The notes beneath the pieces are model-generated. The model worked only from the letters and a program-made list of their open reading frames with translations. It was not told the origin of the DNA and searched no databases. A stretch of DNA of 64,000 nt from Gimesia algae (GTDB taxonomy: Bacteria > Planctomycetota > Planctomycetia > Planctomycetales > Planctomycetaceae), in NCBI RefSeq assembly GCF_007746795.1, contig NZ_CP036343.1, forward strand, positions 3,652,369-3,716,368. The letters run 5' to 3'. This document shows positions 61,201 through 64,000 of this stretch, one piece after another (position 1 is the first letter of the stretch; each line of letters starts with the position of its first letter). The position numbers were made by a program, and so were the translations under genes.

Positions 61201-63401
61201 ACGTCGCTGACCGGGATGGCGGATTACAGATCTTTAACATCAGTAATCCCTCCAGCCCCGTTCACGTCGGTTCTTACGACTTCAATCAGCAGGGAATTGC
61301 CCAGGCGATCGATGTCGTCGGCAATTTGGCTTATCTGGCCGTCGGTGAAGCAGGTCTGCAGATTATTGATATTTCCAATCCTGCGAACCCTACATTTGTC
61401 GGCAGCATTGCGACCACGGCCCGCGCCCGTGGCGTTTTTGTTGAGGTAAAAGGCCTCCAGACGCTGGCTTACGTTGCTGACGATAGTGGAAATGGGGGTG
61501 GATTACAGATCATTGATGTAACGAATCCATCTAATGTTGGACAAGTTGACGGTTTCGGTAACTATGTCAATCTCCTGGGCAGCTTTGAAGTCTCAACTCC
61601 CGGTGGTCTGGCTGGCGGTGTCATTGTGAGGGACGACATTGCCTATGTCACCGATGGACATAATGGACTGCATATCATTAATGTGTCAGATCCTACACTT
61701 CCCAATGGTGACATGACACAGCACCAGACAGTCGCCACCCCCGGTGGTGCTGCGACTGGACTCGACATTGTGGGAGACTTTGCCTACGTGGCAAATCGTG
61801 AAGGTGGCGTGCAGGTTATCGATATCTCAGATCCCTTTACCGCAATTCCTGCTGGTGAATTGTTAACTCCCGGTATCGCCACTGGTGTTCGTGTCGTTGG
61901 TAACTTAGCTTATGTGACTGATGGAACGGCAGGCCTGCATGTCATCAATATTGACGACGGAAAGATTGTTAATACCTTTAATACCCCTGGCAATGCCCGC
62001 AATCTGTTCGTCTCTGGTACCTTGGCGTTCATCGCCGATACCTTCAGTGGATTACAGATTCTGGAGTTCTTCCCTACCACAACCGCAACCGGTACCATTC
62101 GGGATCCCGGTAGCCCAGCATTGACAGGGACAGCATCTCCCAATACCACGATCAGTACTTCACTGGTGACAACGCCGACAGCAACCGATGCGAATGGCGA
62201 AACCGATTCTGTGCCTGACAGCGTGGACTGGATCGATGAATGGGACAGTTACTGGGTTGAGGTCTGGGGTAATACCAGCGATGGTTCCGGCATTAGTGGC
62301 GGAAAATTTGATCTGGAATACAATTCCGATTACTTTACTGCAACCGCTGTCGAATTTGGCTCTGCCTTCGGTGGTTCCACTACTGCCAGCATTGATGACC
62401 AGAGCGGAATTATTTCCGGTATCAGTGGTCAGAACAGCCAGGGTAACCTTGGCGGCAGTGGGCAGGTTCTACTGGCCCGCGTCAAATTTGAGTCAATCGG
62501 CGAAGATAATGTTGCCATTGATCAAGTAACCGGATTCCTTGGTCCTCATAACCTGGGAATTCGAGTCGTCAATGCGTCTCTGGATGTCACCGATTTCGGT
62601 GGCGTGACTGCTTCTACAGGCGAAACCCTGAGTACCGAACTCTGGGCTGTGCCGTTCGACATGAATGATGATGGTACCATCAACTACCGGGACCTGATCA
62701 CATTCACTTCCTATTATGGTATTTCCGTGGTAGGAGCAGAATCGGGACTTGCCTGGTCTCTTGACTTCGACAAGAGCGGGAAAATTGACTATCGAGACCT
62801 GATTTTCCTGGCTAACAACTACAACCGATCCAGAGGTACCGGGCAACAGGTTTCCTTCCCGTCAAACTTCCCTCAGGAATGGTATGGTTCTGCTATCACC
62901 ACCGCAGGTAGCGACAGCCTGTCAACCTTGATTGATGCCGCCACCGAAGAATGGAAAACAGCCACTGGAAATCCTGATTTGGCGGTTCAAGTCGTCGTGA
63001 CGGACCTCGGTGGTCAACAGTTGGGTGAAGGCCATATTCTGGAACTCGATGAAAACGGCATTCCTGTCAAGGGACGTATATACATCGATGACGATGCTGG
63101 CGGTCTGGGCTGGTACTCATCTGTTGATGGTCTGGCATTTGACAGTAACGGCCAGGCAATTGCCGGTTCCGCTGCAGAAGGTCACTATGATCTGTACACA
63201 GTACTTCTGCATGAAATCGGCCATGCTGCCGGGTTCACTACAAGTTATTCCGCTTACACGGACCATGTGGAAACCAGTACTACCGGACAGGTACAGTTTG
63301 TCGGCTGGGACTTTATTGTTCCGCTGACAAATGATGGACTGCATATCGATGAAACGTTCTATCCGGACGACATCATGGGTGCAACCCTCGACCCTTCGTA
63401 A
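43263..63401 (+). CDS. Giant modular surface/secreted protein with LEDRTLLAG motif, two metallopeptidase-like modules, cadherin-like and Calx-beta repeats
   Basis: 6,712 residues. The basic start and LEDRTLLAG (48-56) mark a planctomycete export/surface family. In order I see: a five-blade NHL-like region (415-790); a metzincin-like peptidase with HEIGHALGLGH (His968) and a later Met (LPSLMGG); a PPC-like domain (1010-1135); thirteen cadherin-like/VCBS repeats (1130-2595); a beta-helix region (2620-3330); two PPC-like domains (3350-3700); an AT-rich insert (3722-4196); a beta-sandwich (4230-4480); a second beta-helix (4530-4800); seven Calx-beta repeats (5107-5960); LVIVD repeats (5960-6270); a cohesin-like domain (6300-6440); a dockerin-like pair of calcium loops starting at Asp6466 and Asp6501; and a second HEIGHAAGF site (His6650). 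Domain boundaries are approximate. Probably extracellular, calcium-dependent, adhesive and proteolytic. The stop codon lies inside an IS66 end, so the C-terminus is likely truncated. Confidence 0.93.
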   Translation: MVVGPPSFVSSFRRSISLFNCLRRGQRKRQSRNKIKNYVSSYSTAEQLEDRTLLAGASLVNIEPNIDLSLTDGEVYHEAPQELTFVFSPGQEIDPTSLGGIQIVRSGSDVPIEPGYVGIGDNPNEVIVRFASALPDDHYQITIFGTGNDPLVNLNGDAFQDFTDDGTRNGADQIINFELDLGAKVVAVVAQPVLREQVLSVGDVSALQDGDTFTITVGGASVTFEMDLNGGGLNDANNLQVAYAATDSESQVASSILEAFNNSLLATGGYATISQSGTDLTISGDSFTPAISFSLTNPADPGFSRADGNLVARDDQILVYFNDDDLNPDLANDPRFYQIIDTYNNNNSPLVTTSYTATYDALSDVTVLKLSTSLVAGHNYRLRVGVSDTPLDDTDIDTYTTLDIDNETISILSGSGSTAPSDGLSISNLELNADITSLVVDGAGNYYFIYNDGDPDQILRVDHASNEISIIGSGLGLIEIRDLALDTAGNLFVAADSFVWKIDAVTQQATLIAGGGTTETIDTIPDFGDVPTDLVLDSPSQLTVDINGNIYVHDTGVNTDASYLFRIDHASGLILGAIPTFVDIELADNIHLGITDLETDALGNLYFATTSTLPLSLYSSYSDIYPGIVQLVYKSDGTQDFELITGNGSSNGNGTLTSIQTGDPIAGDNTKPVDELIDASNITDFTFDADGYLIYSDSGGFIVRFDPTAAREDRIVEVIAGSGTTPVDASGVVATDAQLGNLNTVAMGTGNTPYFFDTTNDKLLSVENIPDQNSSFDTATTLNPTANDPIVDVPFDWNPGSEEFVITSEIQPQGIGLPPLAGGRDEPGHRDLPATLDSHIDVSGTNPVISGAIDVAYYNFRDDYGFDAQGNPLYNAITEEQKQRAREIFEIYAYYTGIEFVESADRGLTVATGDLRALKPGIPVGPEGVSGLAPPGGYKNGTLVIDATDYQLPEDNVYGGTWMDTAFHEIGHALGLGHAYDLLPSLMGGDPDNPGNYLPQDPGQLVYPGDYDIDHLLRLFRNDGNDIDLYEFNLDESGTFRAEIFAERLQNSSILNSVLTLFDEDHNVIARNDDYFSNDSLLELNLAAGIYFIGVTSTGNDNYNPEIENSGDNGYTDGVYELRLNFAPDPVDEALPTSNSFSTDEDLTAGGNLLSTDNGGGIDSDPDSSDILTVTEVNGAATIGSPVALPSGAQLTVNADGTFTYDPNGAFDWLAVSETATDSFTYTIDDDNGGTDTATVTITINGVNNDPVAQDDAFDVNNTGTFTGNIFPNNGNGADSDTDTTDTLIVSEVNGVSGSVGSQITLASGALLQVNSDGTFIYDPNGQFDSLSGTDTETFTYQISDGNGGFDTATVTLNLSDNPIPIANPDAVATTEDVPLNNIDVLSNDIDDSGNNATLTLAGLPASTSSLGATLSVSGNTINYDPAGILNYLSAGETITDTFTYTLEDQDGRQSLGTVTVTVTGINHIPDANSDEISVDENAAGSGDLFADNLNGADSDADPNDVLVVTHLNGIATSNGNTIIGTPITLNSGAILTVNADGTYNYDPNGAFESLAESDTGLDSFFYTINDGNGGTATASVSITIDGVNDAPAVSSEVTVSMTEDDAVFTLDLLANASDPDTTDTLSVSNLTLVSVDNSGVTINGNSLEIDPASYSSLAEGESVDIVYSYDVIDGNGGSVSQTATITITGVNDPPTANNDAFGIVKNLVLNASVLTDNGSGADSDPDTSDTFSVSQVNGQAGDMGTEITLDSGAKLTLHADGDFTYDPSTRTDYATITGVTTATDSFTYTIEDGFGDTATANVTLVVSENLLPVAGHDDVATDEDTPLPNIDVLGNDSDPDGDDANLKVIGFTSPTSAGGATLTLNADGTINYDPTGNFDTFYNGQTATDTFTYLLEDENGETSTGTVTVTITGVNDPPVATADTLQTDEDTPPNGDLFADNGNGIDSDIDNTDTFDVIEVNGAATIGFLVALPSGAHLTVNVDGTFDYDPNNAFDWLAASETATDSFTYTIEDDNGGTDTATVTITIIGVNNDPVAQDDAFDVNNTGTFTGNIFPNNGNGADSDTDTSDTLIVSGVNGVSLDVGSPITLSYGTLTLNEDGGFTYDPNDSLTGTANETFSYTISDGNGGFDTATVTLNLSDNLIPIANPDAVATTEDVPLNNIDVLSNDIDDSGNNATLTLAGLPASTSSLGAALSVSGNTIIYDQGNLFNYLSAGETITDTFTYVLQEDGFGRQSLGTVTVTITGVNDSPTANADAFTTDQNSSISGDLLADNGSGADSDPDSNDTLLITHINGISTSGGNSIIGTPISLNSGALLTVNADGTFSYDPNGAFDHVADSVTDTDSFTYIINDGHGGTSSATVSIMIDGLNNAPSVSAPVTSIATEDTPAYSLNLLTNASDPDTTDTLSVSNLTLVNVDNSGVSINGNSLEIDPASYSSLTQGESAVIVYTYDVIDGNGGTISQTATITINGLNDAPVAVDDTINTDEDTPVIDGNVFSANPTTADSDLNSSDSFTVTKVNGSPLKVGNQITLVSGALLTVNADGTFTYDPNGAFENLAANETDTDSFTYTITDQNGATDTATVTIEIDGVNDAPVATDEAATLLPATNDSIEILLDESGTHFDGDSDGTPGGAYDFWFVASDATNTIYVDKTNGTGGNGTLGNAYSTIADALINATPSTDVIRILGNGGTDGDLRTTADSDNYLIGYDDNFNPLEDGESIIVPQGVTVVIDQGAVIKLQNTVIDVGSSSILEDRSNAALQILGTPDAQVVLTAYGNDTVGGDDDGPSDGANPGDWGGIIFRADSDYEDESVFLNYIANADISYGGGQVFVNSVLQTIAPIHIDEARPTLAYNTITHSANAAISADPNSFDTTVMKGGDFNHDQTLKRIGPDIYGNTIVENSLNGLFIRAETQFGQDIDKVNVTARFDDTDIVHIITENLFIEAGTGGPVATGAGLQARYSGSVIFDAGMVVKLGGSRIQTGRGNAGIIAEGTEEAPVIFTSLFDDRYGAGGTFDTTNNDSRGVNERVAQTGDWGGIILNQTSHGSIDHAIIAFGGGFAPLEGFSDSFNAIEVHQADLRVTNTLFERNAGIASSTDRNSLGRNEATTIFVRGAQPIIVNNRFVNNGGSVVDINANSLKSDILDDYGRSTGINDAFDYLAGNAGPMVRLNQFLIDDPEVDGTLGMVVRGEMLTVESVWDDTDIDHILYDTITVDNFHTYGGLRLQSSTEASLVVKLGSGAGFTATGHGANIDDRIGGIVQILGTPQNPVVLTSIYDDTIGSGIDLDGNSVTETYVDNTATTKQAPAVMDWTGLQFLEMSHDRNVAIYNENELAVLAGNGDINGIIRKAQFLGELAPDEKSGDENRRLGFEVHGSIASNNSNDQDIYSFNAEAGTQIWIDIDRTNLALDTVIELLDPLGRVIAVAYNNVDGIAGTAPFATTPNPLIENPNFGGDFYSSNPNDAGMRIVLPGMNGILTTYFVRVSSNGGQSHGEYQLQVRLRQVDEEPGSTVRYSDIRYATNAIYLAGLPAHSPLVNETVETGAGIQNLGNLLANDRNTIGVSGELTSESEVDLYEFEITFEDLQGAEDVNDGGKTWATVFDIDYADGLGRADTTLSVFDSTGRLIFVSRESNVVDDQPSTDPGQGADADDLTRGSFGTLDPFIGSVQLPEADRYYVAVTSNTRLATSLQSTYNGSNTNALVRLEPINSLKRIVEDHIGAQGYTSNSVNIEPDTQLFDITDGGIDTHVTGFELSDVVLFTTNGLNLSTMDPQYGNIETTIGNVTGVDSTHQISDIVMRSDGRLFGIINNQLIEIDSSGNLPDNPVGTVNIITISGNQLLAAQYTQGIANLSRQLKLLTNDPIDSDTRSIEAMTFARIGSTSTTPTYELYYAVTESGRDNSGNSVEFQKLYEATPATGAVIGNSNSSGTLVNGFRGYLLQGNNITAANVSTGEITDTNSTPRRGTLYFESVVPGESGENIQVRFQHGTSNSISVDVLTATITITLDGDSSGSTSWNLGQIVAQINDSLSAKQFIRAGMIGNASTNGYQALGLGTTTPRTYTTINGNGTPVFDDLVTGMAFKSFNSSPNGGTPLYGVTENGNVLEINVSTTDNTSAQLRQSYGLNFSGAALGPQNLFESTYKNYVFAVTESGELVALDTNNNGARVSVFGNNGTEQSSDATSSSSGIAFSPLDFNLWHTTQRQGTTAGHGINAAPDNSRLPSEVDLTLDKENSDNDFSQQDGAISFYFGLEQYHIPGSSTQNSYLTYTPGADNSQYGIYNNDVLFDLTSNSNIGSNVNLPGGALGSLTTNTFSLDGYSSTDAPTIYFNYFLDTERTNSSENNQMRDSARVYLQDQFGTWHLIATNNSTKSTSDDNWELPTYITHTASENTNGDDTGRDYVQELFDTSNNVWRQARIDLSAFAGQSDLKLRFDYSTAGSIGEHGDFDSDIHGNVESAFNSSRRGQNNTGEGFYIDDIIVGFAERGEMVTNANASTAFFDVYGTGNSEPSGAAGELLTGSYNLEIRRGTEYGILVNETEPFIFVATLFDTNDRLVEEDGLLGDDNFRREQGIILIEGNQIFDSTNGIVVNTISPLTSTDGFPHQGGTRALPTLNTQQLAPGAVLQNNLIVNSTSNGIDITGSINTPESVIPIVKVVNNTIYGGLRGINVFSRVSPTIVNNIIANTDDGITVDSVLATAVVDANLFQGNLVNGTMGTNSFDLLDTEALFVDAANGNFYLADNSKAIDSSLNRLADRPVFTAVKTPLGIPASDVFAPSYDVYGQLRVDDATQSPPPGLGSNIFKDRGAIERADFVGPTAGITLPPDNDVNNVDRNLNLTEVLVLEPQLFTTMIVKLRDSGIGVDDSLVNSAQFTLTAQTSSSTQPLVEGVHYLFSYNSNTNEAIFTSIEGVFRLDTLYTINVRNTDYIDINNPAMNIIGIKDLAGNSLQPNRDGGITAFTIGAADENNDPPVNRFDGASISDPGSTAVDLGLSTEFNTPFHFAEASQNILSVSDPDAFLGDGNIEVTLEADTSQGTLYFDTLLTLDGLTVNQTVPGTIILTGSVADVNDQLQELVWTPSTSFYDDTATLTITTSDLENFDGMGTAEEDTDQILISVGDAPLIYFDSSSYTVDEAGTLTVTLRRDLTGIDASGEVAIVLVNGDTEAADFTGAMLPASNYTFNFGEFEDTATFTVTLNDDDLVELDETFELMIIPTNLSGGSIDSDPADNTTTVTITDNDSSVITITPQFGLSDDEVFGSEDSGTLNFTITLTNAIDADITLDAATILGGTATSDVDYTAKSEQIIISAGDTSATFTVDTIFDDDIVELPETVFAQISNLTLPTGYDDIEIGTTGTDTAMGTIVDNDSAKVSIQAVSGSESSRRLRYRVVLSEPVAGAIEVTVRTIAKNETDSETTASSEDYTATTETITFTPGGPTEFFFDVPVIDDQIVELDMNQTVQAMITGINANGYAVTIDGSNNTATETIVDNDTAVISIQSVPGGSEVSEKVEFRISLSKEVEGQVTVDAITVDDVVDNAAASVGFDYTSVSTPQLITFDEGDTLKYFTVTVTNDDLVELQEKVFAKIENAMFDSGFDGDISIAATDQATGFIQSEDFATISIDSLSIAEGTSVGSTPGFTYLTFNVNISKAVESNVSVDISTQDGTATVADNDYIPIINQRISFAGTPEDDAPPTDKTITVQIPQDRKVELDEIFNLIMNNQQSAGLDVRLTLDPVTGVAAEGTIKNDNDEVATISINHVSQRESDGDFVFTATLSRPVDTDISIEVYTEAVSSLLDGNDYTAITEDEPLILTFDKNGPLTKNFTIHVNNDNVVEGDEEFSVKFKTPLNTDREVSTSGSGTGTILNDDSATLSITPVIGTENGGPFTFTVVLSNPVDVEITVDASTSDGTAFTSTNDYEFTLESLVFAALETELTVDVRVFPDQVLESPETFYLTLSHLDPNERSVFLTSIEARSSIATTDAAVAVDVVGNFAYVADRDGGLQIFNISNPSSPVHVGSYDFNQQGIAQAIDVVGNLAYLAVGEAGLQIIDISNPANPTFVGSIATTARARGVFVEVKGLQTLAYVADDSGNGGGLQIIDVTNPSNVGQVDGFGNYVNLLGSFEVSTPGGLAGGVIVRDDIAYVTDGHNGLHIINVSDPTLPNGDMTQHQTVATPGGAATGLDIVGDFAYVANREGGVQVIDISDPFTAIPAGELLTPGIATGVRVVGNLAYVTDGTAGLHVINIDDGKIVNTFNTPGNARNLFVSGTLAFIADTFSGLQILEFFPTTTATGTIRDPGSPALTGTASPNTTISTSLVTTPTATDANGETDSVPDSVDWIDEWDSYWVEVWGNTSDGSGISGGKFDLEYNSDYFTATAVEFGSAFGGSTTASIDDQSGIISGISGQNSQGNLGGSGQVLLARVKFESIGEDNVAIDQVTGFLGPHNLGIRVVNASLDVTDFGGVTASTGETLSTELWAVPFDMNDDGTINYRDLITFTSYYGISVVGAESGLAWSLDFDKSGKIDYRDLIFLANNYNRSRGTGQQVSFPSNFPQEWYGSAITTAGSDSLSTLIDAATEEWKTATGNPDLAVQVVVTDLGGQQLGEGHILELDENGIPVKGRIYIDDDAGGLGWYSSVDGLAFDSNGQAIAGSAAEGHYDLYTVLLHEIGHAAGFTTSYSAYTDHVETSTTGQVQFVGWDFIVPLTNDGLHIDETFYPDDIMGATLDPS
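46650..51045 (+). repeat. Thirteen cadherin-like (VCBS/tandem-95-type) repeats
   Basis: Each repeat is about 105-120 codons and contains D(E/V)D near its start, a calcium-type SDxDxxDT cluster, a TVNADGTFTYDPNGAF-like segment and a closing DTATVTITINGVNNDP-like strand. Approximate starts are 46650, 47010, 47350, 47670, 48040, 48340, 48700, 49015, 49365, 49690, 50005, 50375 and 50685. Such repeats form rigid, calcium-stabilised rods in outer-surface adhesins. Confidence 0.85.
46790..50670 (+). repeat. Direct segmental duplication of about 1.5 kb (period about 2.34 kb)
   Basis: The DNA of about 46790-48330 recurs at about 49143-50670. Offsets at four anchor points are 2352, 2352, 2340 and 2343 bases, so the copies differ by small in-frame indels. 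The stretch near 47360-47515 is almost identical to 49700-49855. The 0.8 kb between the copies (48330-49143) is not duplicated. The repeats inside therefore arose by recent unequal recombination as well as older domain duplication. Confidence 0.85.
58580..61140 (+). repeat. Seven Calx-beta repeats
   Basis: Each copy is about 105-135 codons and follows the Calx-beta pattern: a VxEAG/SEDS-like start, an S-G-x-A/T-S-x-D-Y-T segment, then FxxGDTxxTFTVxxxDDxxVELDE and a DNDSA ending. Copies start near 58580, 58946, 59330, 59700, 60065, 60475 and 60830. The family binds calcium in integrin beta-4 and Na/Ca exchangers. Confidence 0.85.
61140..62080 (+). repeat. LVIVD-type repeats
   Basis: About six to seven copies of a 40-codon unit of the form 'VVGNFAYVADxxGGLQIIDISNPxxP', expected to build a beta-propeller. 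They lie between the Calx-beta array and the cohesin-like domain. Confidence 0.8.
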
Positions 63402-63420
63402 CCGTTTCAGGAAATACACG
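63398..63420. repeat. IS66 terminal inverted repeat (one side)
   Basis: GTAACCGTTTCAGGAAATAC is the outer edge of the element. Only one side is visible, so the inverted copy cannot be aligned here. Confidence 0.65.
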
Positions 63421-63483
63421 GTCTATCAACGGGCATCGAAAGATATGCCTTTGAGAGTCATGAGTAACTGAATCACTGTCGGT

Positions 63484-64000
63484 TCAGCGTCGGCGGGTGT
63501 AGTGAGCTTCGGGGTGTTGCTTCAGCCATTGGTCCGGCAGCAGTTCTTCCAGACGATCGGAGGCGTGATCGGTTATCCGACTCAGCACATCTCTCAGATA
63601 AGCAAACGGTTCTACTTCGTTTGCTTTGCAACTGGCCATCAGACTGTAGTGCACGGCGGCGGCCTCGCCGCCCCGATCACTGCCGACGAATAGATAATTC
63701 TTCCGGCCAATAGCACAGGGACGCAAGGTGCGTTCGGCCAGATTGTTGTCAATCGACAGAATGCCCTCTGTACAATACCGCGTAAAACCGGACCAACGAC
63801 TTAACAGATATTGAATCGCCGCTGCCACCGGACTTTTCGGCAACAGACTGCGCACGGTTTCCGTCAACCAGTCACGGAACTGTTCCAGAATCGGTAACGC
63901 CTTTTCCTGTCGTAACTGCCGGCGGTGCTGCCAACAGCGTTCACGACCCTCCGGCTGTGGCAGATCCGACTTCAACTCGTCGGCTTCCCGTTCAATCGCG
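63484..64000 (-). CDS. tnpC: IS66-family transposase (TnpC), C-terminal part, partial
   Basis: The minus-strand frame is open to the last base, so the N-terminus is missing; 172 codons remain. The sequence follows the DDE_Tnp_IS66 C-terminal region: QEKALPILEQFRDWL, LPKSPVAAAIQYLLSRW, then IDNNLAERTLRPCAIGRKNY with the conserved final catalytic Glu of the DDE triad, FVGSDRGGEAAAVHYSLMAS, and the IS66_C stretch ending LEELLPDQWL. It performs DNA cutting and joining for the element. The first two Asp residues of the triad are outside the window. Confidence 0.93.
   Translation of the reverse strand, partial: AIEREADELKSDLPQPEGRERCWQHRRQLRQEKALPILEQFRDWLTETVRSLLPKSPVAAAIQYLLSRWSGFTRYCTEGILSIDNNLAERTLRPCAIGRKNYLFVGSDRGGEAAAVHYSLMASCKANEVEPFAYLRDVLSRITDHASDRLEELLPDQWLKQHPEAHYTRRR

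Larger units (their letters stand above)
63398..64000. mobile_element. IS66-family insertion sequence, one end (runs off the right edge)
   Basis: The terminus starts with GTAACCG at 63398, matching the GTAA start of IS66-family inverted repeats, and the transposase frame begins 82 bp inward with its C-terminal end facing this terminus. The final codon and stop of the giant gene (TCG, TAA) span the junction: T and C from the target, GTAA from the element. The eight bases before the terminus (63390-63397, GACCCTTC) are the expected target duplication. The other end is outside the window. Confidence 0.8.

Overview
The window looks like chromosome from a planctomycete (phylum Planctomycetota), possibly a Gimesia-like marine lineage; the genus is only a guess from gene content and moderate GC. 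The phylum-level evidence is a planctomycete cytochrome/DUF1592-DUF1588-DUF1585 protein overlapping a DUF1552 partner, a CxPxR sulfatase, a YHYH-domain secreted protein, and a 6,712-residue surface protein carrying the planctomycete N-terminal LEDRTLLAG motif.

Layout. 1-6.8 kb: the 3' end of a zinc-type alcohol dehydrogenase, a pentapeptide-repeat/TIR protein, a secreted peroxiredoxin-like protein, then minus-strand genes for a GltS-type symporter, a CoA-disulfide-reductase/rhodanese fusion, a DUF1569 protein and a gamma-glutamylcyclotransferase-like protein. 7.0-13.2 kb: a tight six-gene operon of membrane proteins that resemble, distantly, the membrane arm of complex I (A?/H/J/K/L/M-like). 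No electron-input subunits are present and several canonical proton-path acids are missing. 13.1-23.5 kb: a secreted alpha/beta-hydrolase, the YHYH protein, an ECF-type sigma factor, Lgt, a GT39-like membrane glycosyltransferase, and a tripartite tricarboxylate transporter (TctA plus a fused TctC-TctB lipoprotein). 24-28.6 kb: the planctomycete cytochrome/DUF1552 pair and a predicted PD-(D/E)XK-like protein. 29.3-34.6 kb: hisB, hisC, ychF and a sulfatase. 34.7-41.2 kb: an LPS inner-core/heptose cluster (two GT2 enzymes, a KdkA/WaaP-like kinase, a GT87 enzyme, a heptosyltransferase and HldE), followed by a type I phosphodiesterase. 43.3-63.4 kb: one giant modular extracellular protein gene. The right edge is the end of an IS66-family element.

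Most striking points: (1) the giant gene's stop codon lies in a GTAA-type IS66 terminus, so the gene was probably longer before insertion; (2) the giant gene contains a DNA-level duplication of about 1.5 kb with a period near 2.34 kb, and a distinctly AT-rich internal segment; (3) the divergent complex-I-like membrane operon; (4) a 94-bp intergenic repeat present in two copies 34 kb apart in opposite orientation, 81% identical without gaps; (5) a 190-bp element with 15-bp perfect terminal inverted repeats at 28.6-28.8 kb; (6) the TctC-TctB fusion and the TIR protein that keeps its predicted catalytic glutamate.

All calls come from reading the sequence and remembered family features. No database search was run. 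No tRNA, rRNA or CRISPR array was recognised.
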